Part shown: piece by piece, positions 1 to 4,733 of the stretch
Numbering within the stretch: position 1 is the first letter of the stretch
Layout of the letters: each line of letters begins with the position of its first letter
Origin: an uncultured Gemmatimonadota bacterium
Lineage (GTDB): Bacteria > Gemmatimonadota > Gemmatimonadetes > Gemmatimonadales > Gemmatimonadaceae
Reading direction: 5' to 3'
NCBI GenBank assembly: GCA_946479895.1
Contig: CAMLHT010000235.1
Coordinates: 1-5,909, forward strand
DNA length: 5,909 bases
Translations under genes and position numbers: made by a program
Notes under the pieces: generated by a model
Seen by the model: the letters and a program-made list of their open reading frames with translations, nothing else
What the model was told of the DNA's origin: nothing
Databases searched by the model: none

Positions 1-127
1 CCTCGACGAGATAGCGGATCCGCTCCGCCAGGCAGTACGTCTTGCCGGCGCCCGGGCCTGCGAGCACGAGTACCGGTCCAAACTCCGCTTCGATTGCCTG
101 CCTTTGCGACTCCGACGGGACGAGCAT
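1..127 (-). CDS. UvrD/Rep-type (SF1) DNA helicase, N-terminal fragment
   Basis: The first 42 codons of a gene running off the left edge. The visible protein begins MLVPSESQRQAIEAEFGPVL and continues into VLVLAGPGAGKTYCLAERI. This is the classic start of UvrD/Rep/PcrA and AddA-like helicases: a Q-motif region (SQRQAIE, residues 6-12) followed by Walker A (GPGAGKT, residues 24-30), which binds the ATP that drives 3'-5' unwinding. The ATG at 127-125 is the only sensible start, because an in-frame TAG lies four codons upstream (139-137). No clear Shine-Dalgarno sequence precedes it. It lies 56 bp downstream of the permease on the same strand with no obvious terminator between them, so read-through is possible. 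Of its 42 codons 8 end in A or T, like the permease body and unlike the genes to the right. Whether it is a plain UvrD or a helicase-nuclease fusion cannot be told from this fragment. Confidence 0.8.
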   Translation of the reverse strand, partial: MLVPSESQRQAIEAEFGPVLVLAGPGAGKTYCLAERIRYLVE

Positions 128-183
128 CGCCGGAAGCTACGGAGTGTGTCGCCCCATAGGCTACCGTTTCCTTGCCTCCAGGA

Positions 184-2880
184 TCATTCGGCCCGCAGCG
201 CCCGCACGGGATTCAGGCGTGTCGCTCGCCACGCTGGCAGGGCGGCCGCCACGACTGCCACCACGAGCAGCACCACCGAAACGAGCGCCAGCACAACAGG
301 GTCGCGAGCGTCCGTCGCGTACAACATCGATTCGATCAACCGGCTGAGGCCGAGGGCGATGGCAACGCCGAACACCACGCCAGCTCCGACGGTCTTCACT
401 CCAGCCGCGACGACCAATGATCCGATCTCCGCGCGTTGTGCGCCAAGCGCCATCCGAACGCCGAGCTCGTGCGATCGCTGGGTCACCGAAAAGGCGATCG
501 AGCTGTACACTCCGATCGAGGCGACGATGAGCGCCAGCAGTCCAAACATGGTGAACAAGGTTGCGCCGATCCGCCAGGGCCCGTACTGCCACTCGAGGTT
601 CAAGGCCAGAGTCGACGTTTCCGGACGACTCCCGGGCAGAACCTGTCGGACGATCGACATTATCTCCGCCCGGATTCTCGCGGTGTTCTCCGGGGTAGTT
701 CCGACCACGATCGTGTACGGCTCCTGCGCGTACGCAGGCGCCTGCGCCATCGGGACGAAGTATTGCAGCTTCGTCCCCTCGATGACCTTGTCGCGCCGAA
801 CGTCCTTGGAGACGCCGACGACCGTGGTGCATGGCGCGGTGGGTGAAGCAATGTGCACGCAGGCCCCAATGGGATCGCGCCGGCCCCAGATGAATCGGGC
901 CGTCGGTTCGGTCACGACCATCACGGGTGGCGCCCCTCTTACATCGCTCGCGTTGAACGCGCGACCCGCGATCATCGACACGCCGGTCGCGGCGAAATAC
1001 TCCGGCGTCACCGCAAGAAAGGTTGGCGGGCCGCCCTCGTTGCGCGGCATGGAGTCACGCCCCGGAACGTAGAAGCGCTCGGCGGTGATCCCGCCCATTG
1101 GCGGCAGGTTCGACAAGGCCGCGGCTCGGACTCCGGGCAATTGTGCAATCCGCTCGCGCGCCGCGACGAAGCCGGCGTCCATTTCGCCCTTCGGAATGAG
1201 GCGTTGTCCCGAGTTGATCCCCACGGTGATGACGCCCCGGATGTCGTAGCCGAGGTCGAGGTCGTTGACCGCCTTGAGGCTGCGCACGAAAAGTCCGGCG
1301 CCTGCAAGGAGCACGACGGTGAGCGCGGCCTGGGCGACGATCAGACTGGACCGGGCACGCGACCTGTGTGCGCCGCCTTCGCGCGCGCCGCCACGCATTG
1401 CCGAGAGCAGGTCGAGACTGCCCGCGCGCACGAAGGGAAGAATTCCCGTCGCCGCTCCCGTGGCAATGGTGATCCCGATGGTGAAGAAGCCGAGGCGCCA
1501 GTCGAGCGGCGCGGTTGCCCATTGGGCCGTCGGGAAGAGCAGGTGACGCATCAGCAACGCGCCCCATGTCGCGACGAATAGTGCCGCGGTGCCTGCGATG
1601 AGCGACAGGACGGCGCTCTCCGTAATCAGAAGGGCGGCGAGCCTCGCGCGGGAAACACCGAGCGCCACACGCACAGCGATTTCACGGCGCCGTTCCATGG
1701 CGCGAGTGAGCAGCAGGTTCGCGACGTTCGCGATCGCGATGAGGAGCACCATGAGCGTCACGCCGGCGAGACGCAGGGCAATCGCGACTCCGGGGCTTTT
1801 TGGCCCCGGACCGCGTCCGCCGATAATCGATCCGGTCGACAGTGTCGTCTGGGTCGCAAGACGATCGTCGACGGCTCGATGCAGCCCGTAGGTGGCGTAG
1901 TGCAGGAACTCCGTATCCGTCAGTCCGTTGAGCCGGGTGACGACGAACATGTTGCTTCCATTCCGCTCATCCCACCAACGGCCCGAGGTGGCAGTCGTGC
2001 GGGCGCTGGCCGTCCGCCAGACGTCCATCGGCATGGCATCCACGCCGTTGAATCCCGGCTGGGCGATTCCGAGCACGGTAAAGTCCCGCCGCCCGAGCCG
2101 TATCGTCTTCCCGACGATCGTGGTGTCCCCGCCCAGTTGCCGCCGCCAAAAACGATATGAAAGCACGGCGGCGAGACGCGGGGTTCGCACGTCCAGTTCT
2201 TCCGGCGTGAAAAACCTCCCGCGAAATGGGCGCACGCCAAGGACACCGAAGTAGTCCCCGACGACGCTCGAGACCCACACTTCGGGAGCGTCGTCCGCCG
2301 TTCCCATCGGCAACTGCGTCATTTCGAACGCGGCCAGCTTCGCCTTACTGCCGAGGGCATCCTGCATGTCGGCGACTTCGGCGTAGTTGAAGGACGCCCG
2401 GGTGAAGTCCGGCGCCGGTGGCAGCGATTTGTAGAAGCCGTACAACCTGCGAAGGGCCGCCGGATCGTGTACGCCAGCCGGTGGTTTGAGAAGCAGCGCG
2501 TCCAGCATCGAGAAGATCGCCCCGTTGGCGCCGATGCCGAGGGCGAGGGTCACCACGACCATGGCCGACAGCCCGGGGGCGCGGCGCATCCCGCGCCACG
2601 CCAGGCGGACGTCGCCCCGGATCATGTCCAGCCATTCGGTCCTGTTCCGCCGGGCCTCGAGGCGCCGGTCGATCTCGCGCATCCGCGCCCGGTACGTCTC
2701 CCGGTCCCCGAACTCCCGCTCGGCCTCGGCCCGGGCTTCGACCTCGGTGCGGCCGCGGGCGACCAGGTCGGCCACGCGCTCGTCGAAGTGAAAGCGGAGC
2801 TCCGCGTCGAGGTCCCGGTCGATGCTGGGGCGCCAGAAGGTGAGGTAGCGGCGCCAGGCCGGCTCCCGGTGATGGCTCAC
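184..2880 (-). CDS. ADOP-family ABC transporter permease (duplicated MacB/FtsX type)
   Basis: An 898-residue inner-membrane protein of the ADOP (acidobacterial duplicated orphan permease) family: two MacB-like permease units fused, without its own ATPase. Residues ~20-80 are a soluble helical prefix (DAELRFHFDERV, then EAEREFGD). TM1 is at ~104-128 with the family signature LGIGANGAIFSM. A MacB periplasmic domain spans ~130-350, followed by TM segments at ~367-391, 415-440 and 463-485. The second unit has a TM at ~511-533, a periplasmic domain to ~745, and TMs at ~775-798, 825-850 and 865-885. Both units keep the cytoplasmic coupling helix (EIAVRVALGVSRARL, ~400; ELGVRMALGAQRAEI, ~805). The C-terminus RLNPVRALRAE is the normal family ending, so the gene is full length. 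The GTG start (2880-2878) overlaps the padR stop as GTGA and has a strong AGGAGG seven bases upstream. Substrate is unknown; MacB-like relatives do mechanotransmission or peptide/lipid export. Codon composition changes sharply near codon 130 (see findings). Confidence 0.95.
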   Translation of the reverse strand: MSHHREPAWRRYLTFWRPSIDRDLDAELRFHFDERVADLVARGRTEVEARAEAEREFGDRETYRARMREIDRRLEARRNRTEWLDMIRGDVRLAWRGMRRAPGLSAMVVVTLALGIGANGAIFSMLDALLLKPPAGVHDPAALRRLYGFYKSLPPAPDFTRASFNYAEVADMQDALGSKAKLAAFEMTQLPMGTADDAPEVWVSSVVGDYFGVLGVRPFRGRFFTPEELDVRTPRLAAVLSYRFWRRQLGGDTTIVGKTIRLGRRDFTVLGIAQPGFNGVDAMPMDVWRTASARTTATSGRWWDERNGSNMFVVTRLNGLTDTEFLHYATYGLHRAVDDRLATQTTLSTGSIIGGRGPGPKSPGVAIALRLAGVTLMVLLIAIANVANLLLTRAMERRREIAVRVALGVSRARLAALLITESAVLSLIAGTAALFVATWGALLMRHLLFPTAQWATAPLDWRLGFFTIGITIATGAATGILPFVRAGSLDLLSAMRGGAREGGAHRSRARSSLIVAQAALTVVLLAGAGLFVRSLKAVNDLDLGYDIRGVITVGINSGQRLIPKGEMDAGFVAARERIAQLPGVRAAALSNLPPMGGITAERFYVPGRDSMPRNEGGPPTFLAVTPEYFAATGVSMIAGRAFNASDVRGAPPVMVVTEPTARFIWGRRDPIGACVHIASPTAPCTTVVGVSKDVRRDKVIEGTKLQYFVPMAQAPAYAQEPYTIVVGTTPENTARIRAEIMSIVRQVLPGSRPETSTLALNLEWQYGPWRIGATLFTMFGLLALIVASIGVYSSIAFSVTQRSHELGVRMALGAQRAEIGSLVVAAGVKTVGAGVVFGVAIALGLSRLIESMLYATDARDPVVLALVSVVLLVVAVVAAALPAWRATRLNPVRALRAE

Positions 2881-3227
2881 GTGGTGGCCTCCTGCGGCCT
2901 GAGGGCGATGACGCCCGCCACCGCCGCCACGTACTGCTCCCAGCCCGCCTGCTCGGCCCTGAGGGCGCGCCGGCCCGGGGTGGTCAGCCGGTAGAACTTG
3001 GCCCGCTTGCCCTTGTCGGAGGTCCCCCAGTACGACTCGACCCAGCCGCGCTCCTCCATGCGGTGGAGGGAGGTGTAGAGGGCGCCGTCGAGGATCCGGA
3101 AGGACTGGGCGGAGCCTTCCCGGATGAACCGGGCGATGCCGTAGCCGTGGTTCGGGCCCCAGGAGAGGGCCTTGAGGACGAGGAGGTCCAGCGTTCCCTG
3201 GAGCAGGTCGAGCTCGGAAGTCGTCAT
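2877..3227 (-). CDS. PadR-family transcriptional regulator
   Basis: A 116-residue winged-helix repressor of the short PadR type that accompanies ADOP permeases. The family pattern is complete: LLQGTLDLLVLKAL (residues 8-21, helix 1), GPNHGYGIARFI (24-35), the recognition-helix and wing region LDGALYTSLHRMEERGWV (46-63), then GKRAKFYRLTTPGRRAL (72-88). A short C-terminal helix would form the dimer interface. The ATG at 3227-3225 is chosen because the homologous region begins right after it; the frame stays open upstream to 3443, but that part runs through the palindromic promoter and is not PadR-like. Its stop overlaps the permease GTG by four bases, so it is the first gene of a two-gene operon. 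PadR proteins usually repress their own operon, and the palindrome immediately upstream fits that. The inducing signal is unknown. Only 3 of 116 codons end in A or T. Confidence 0.93.
   Translation of the reverse strand: MTTSELDLLQGTLDLLVLKALSWGPNHGYGIARFIREGSAQSFRILDGALYTSLHRMEERGWVESYWGTSDKGKRAKFYRLTTPGRRALRAEQAGWEQYVAAVAGVIALRPQEATT
2888..2893 (-). promoter_or_regulatory. Shine-Dalgarno sequence that fixes the GTG start of the permease
   Basis: On the minus strand AGGAGG lies inside the last codons of the PadR gene, seven bases before GTG at 2880-2878. It decides in favour of the overlapping GTG start over any later start and supports translational coupling of the two genes. Confidence 0.8.
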
Positions 3228-3234
3228 GGCGGAG

Positions 3235-3263
3235 ATTCTACCCTCAACGTTTGATTGAATCAA
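3235..3263 (-). promoter_or_regulatory. Sigma70-like promoter of the padR-permease operon
   Basis: On the minus strand a -35 box TTGATT (3263-3258) and a -10 box TAGAAT (3240-3235) are separated by exactly 17 bp. Both boxes lie within or across the arms of the 41-bp palindrome, so a bound repressor would block RNA polymerase directly. Only seven bases (CTCCGCC) separate the -10 box from the ATG at 3227. The transcript should therefore start at or within about two bases of the start codon, which makes it leaderless or nearly so; consistently, there is no Shine-Dalgarno sequence. The boxes are seen directly; promoter activity is inferred. Confidence 0.6.
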
Positions 3264-3277
3264 CTGTTGAGGGTAGA
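3237..3277. promoter_or_regulatory. 41-bp nested palindrome, probable PadR operator
   Basis: Perfect 12-bp outer arms (TCTACCCTCAAC at 3237-3248, GTTGAGGGTAGA at 3266-3277) share their axis (base 3257) with perfect 6-bp inner arms (TTGATT at 3251-3256, AATCAA at 3258-3263). Only two base pairs between inner and outer arms do not match. It covers the promoter in front of padR, where PadR-family repressors usually bind their own operator as dimers. Specific binding by this PadR is inferred from position and symmetry. The site also lies 154 bp upstream of the divergent DGQHR gene, but the mirror-image boxes on that strand (TTGATT, 17 bp, TAGACA) make a poorer promoter. Confidence 0.65.
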
Positions 3278-3430
3278 CACCGGCCGGGCCGCCACCGTTG
3301 CGGCTTGCCTGGAAACACTGGCCGGCCGGGCGCGCGGCCCGCCGAACCCGGGGGCCGGAGACTGGCCAAAAAGGGTTGCGGGACGCCCCTGAATTGGCCA
3401 CTATCGCCCGCGTTATCTCACGGGAAAACC

Positions 3431-4558
3431 ATGCTCGCCACACAGGTCCGTCAGAAAGACAGCGTCTACTACTTCGTCGCCTACCCGGCCGACGAGTTGC
3501 TGGAGAAGATCCGGTTCATCAGCCGCTTCTATGGAGAGGGCGAGCAGATCGCCCCCGAAGGGGCGCCCGACAACGACGAGATCGCCCAGTTCATCGCGAA
3601 GGTCGAGAAGTCGGATGCCGGCTTCCAGCGCGAGATGTCGAAGGCCAAGGTCAAGTCGATCAAGAACTTCTACGAGACGGCGATCAACCAGCCGCCCATC
3701 CCGGGCGCGGTGCTGCTGTTCACCAACGAGAAGCTCCAGTTCCGGTCGAACAGCCCCTCGGATATCGCGGGCCACCTCCAGCCGCCCAAGGGCAAGTTCC
3801 TCGTCATCGACGGCCAGCATCGCCTCGCCGCGCTCCAGTTCTACATGAACGAGCGCCCGAACGAGGCGGCGTCGATCCACGTGCCCTGCGTGATCTTCGA
3901 CGGCAAGACCGAGGATTTCGCGACGGAGATGTTCGTCATCATCAACTCGACGCCGACGCGCATCAACAAGTCGCACCTGGTCGACCTGTACGAGAAGGTG
4001 AGCTGGGCCTCGAACGACAAGAAGTTCGCGGCGAAGATCGTCGACCTGCTCTACAAGGAAGGCGACAGCCCGCTGCGCTACCGCATCAACCGGCTCGGCG
4101 GACGCAGCAAGCAGGAGAAGTGGATCCTCCAGGCGGAGCTGTTCAACGAGATCCATCGCTGGGTCTCGGCCGACTGGCGCCGCATCGAGCGCGCCGGCGC
4201 CGACCAGCGCCAGGCGGAGAAGTTCTACGCGGTCGTCCGCGACTTCTTCAAGGCGGCCGAGGATGCGTGGGGCGACGCGTGGGGCGACTCGGACTACTTC
4301 GTGACGACGTCCGTGACGATCAAGGCGATGCTGCGCGTCGCCGCCGACCTCGCGGCGTCGGACGCCGAGCCGCAGGAAGGCCGCGTGCGCCGCTGGGCGA
4401 ACCGCCTGTATCCCTGGGCCGAGATGATGAAGTCGTTCCGGTCGGAGGGCTTCTACGAGCGGTTCCCGGCGAAGGGGCAGGTCGAGCGCGTCGTGCGGAT
4501 CCAGAAGGAGCTCGCGAAGGCGGCGAGCATCGAGCCGGCGCAGCGGAAGCGCGGTTAG
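3431..4558 (+). CDS. DGQHR-domain protein, DndB-like
   Basis: A 375-residue soluble protein of the DGQHR family, named for the motif seen here as FLVIDGQHRLAAL (residues 123-135). A second family-like block, FVIINSTPTRINKSHLVDL (168-186), follows about 40 residues later; the C-terminal third is helical, basic and ends QRKRG. The length matches DndB (about 360 residues), the regulator and accessory protein of DNA phosphorothioation loci. Related proteins occur in other DNA-modification and defence clusters, and the motif resembles the ParB-type nucleotide-binding fold. No signal peptide or membrane segment is visible. ATG at 3431 is chosen because DndB-like sequence starts there and GGGA lies five bases upstream; the frame stays open to 3251, but those 60 codons are low-complexity and run into the padR operator. 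No convincing promoter is seen in 3278-3430, which is very G+C-rich. No dndC, D or E homologue is present, so the function here is unknown. Of the first 132 codons, 9 end in A or T, as in native high-G+C genes. Confidence 0.85.
   Translation: MLATQVRQKDSVYYFVAYPADELLEKIRFISRFYGEGEQIAPEGAPDNDEIAQFIAKVEKSDAGFQREMSKAKVKSIKNFYETAINQPPIPGAVLLFTNEKLQFRSNSPSDIAGHLQPPKGKFLVIDGQHRLAALQFYMNERPNEAASIHVPCVIFDGKTEDFATEMFVIINSTPTRINKSHLVDLYEKVSWASNDKKFAAKIVDLLYKEGDSPLRYRINRLGGRSKQEKWILQAELFNEIHRWVSADWRRIERAGADQRQAEKFYAVVRDFFKAAEDAWGDAWGDSDYFVTTSVTIKAMLRVAADLAASDAEPQEGRVRRWANRLYPWAEMMKSFRSEGFYERFPAKGQVERVVRIQKELAKAASIEPAQRKRG
4265..4288 (+). repeat. Perfect 12-bp tandem duplication inside the DGQHR gene
   Basis: GCGTGGGGCGAC occurs twice back to back (4265-4276 and 4277-4288), in frame, giving AWGDAWGD at residues 279-286 of the DGQHR protein. 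Identical DNA rather than just identical residues suggests recent replication slippage. It adds four residues without breaking the frame. Confidence 0.85.
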
Positions 4559-4588
4559 CCAAGCTCACGGGTTCATTGCCCCAGTGGG

Positions 4589-4690
4589 TTACGCATGCTC
4601 GGAATGGGTGCGCATGCTCGGAATGAACTGTTGGGGTGTTTCACTCCGGTAATTCCGAGCATTCAGTCCGATTTCGAGCATGCGTAAACA
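4589..4690. mobile_element. Symmetric four-copy repeat, possible IS21-type ends or MITE-like remnant
   Basis: Four copies of a ~17-bp repeat lie between the convergent genes. Two are direct (CGCATGCTCGGAATG at 4592-4606 and 4611-4625, 19-bp period). Two are inverted (ATTCCGAGCAT at 4652-4662 and CGAGCATGCGTAA at 4675-4687, also 19-bp period). Outer copies 4589-4605 and 4671-4687 pair with one mismatch in 17; inner copies 4614-4624 and 4652-4662 pair perfectly over 11 bp. Both pairs share the axis at 4638. A small hairpin (GGGGTG, loop TTT, CACTCC at 4633-4647) sits near the centre. The right boundary reads GTAAACA, so the opposite strand begins TGTTTAC. Repeated internal motifs behind a TG...CA tip are known for IS21-family ends, where they bind transposase. 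No transposase gene or clear target duplication is seen. It could instead be an extragenic palindromic repeat or a regulator-binding array. The G+C content is visibly lower than on either side. Confidence 0.5.
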
Positions 4691-4693
4691 CCT

Positions 4694-4729
4694 TCGGCCG
4701 AGACCGGATTTGGAGCCCGGACCGGCCGA
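4694..4729 (-). terminator. Candidate terminator hairpin after the amidase gene
   Basis: Arms TCGGCCG (4694-4700) and CGGCCGA (4723-4729) are perfect complements, with a second CCGG/CCGG pairing inside (4704-4707 with 4717-4720). The hairpin begins four bases past the amidase stop codon (4736-4734). The T-run after it on the minus strand is poor (GTGTTTAC), so it is at best a weak intrinsic terminator. Confidence 0.4.
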
Positions 4730-4733
4730 CTGA

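Noticed and set aside
104..1581. Plus-strand open frames opposite the permease
   Set aside because: They lie antisense to well-conserved permease sequence and encode compositionally biased protein without family features.
3376..3404. Possible promoter for the DGQHR gene (TTGCGG, 17 bp, CACTAT)
   Set aside because: The match to both boxes is poor (-10 agrees at three of six positions), within what chance gives in 150 bases.
3251..3430. In-frame upstream extension of the DGQHR gene (60 extra codons)
   Set aside because: The extension is Gly/Arg/Pro-rich low-complexity sequence starting inside the padR operator; DndB-like similarity and a GGGA ribosome-binding sequence begin at the ATG at 3431.
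3228..3443. Upstream extension of the PadR gene
   Set aside because: It would read through the palindrome and promoter and carries no PadR-like sequence; the family start coincides with the ATG at 3227.
3413..4156. Long antisense open frame opposite the DGQHR gene (and a plus-strand frame at 3298-4626)
   Set aside because: Both are Arg/Leu/Asp- or Arg/Gly/Ala-rich shadows of a high-G+C coding sequence with no recognisable domain; the DGQHR frame has the conserved motif.
4589..4687. Integron attC site
   Set aside because: The inverted repeats lack the GTTRRRY/RYYYAAC core sites; GTTACGC does not fit the consensus and no integrase or cassette array is present.
4592..4687. CRISPR array
   Set aside because: Only four short copies, two in each orientation, with spacers of a few bases; the symmetry about one axis is not that of a CRISPR.
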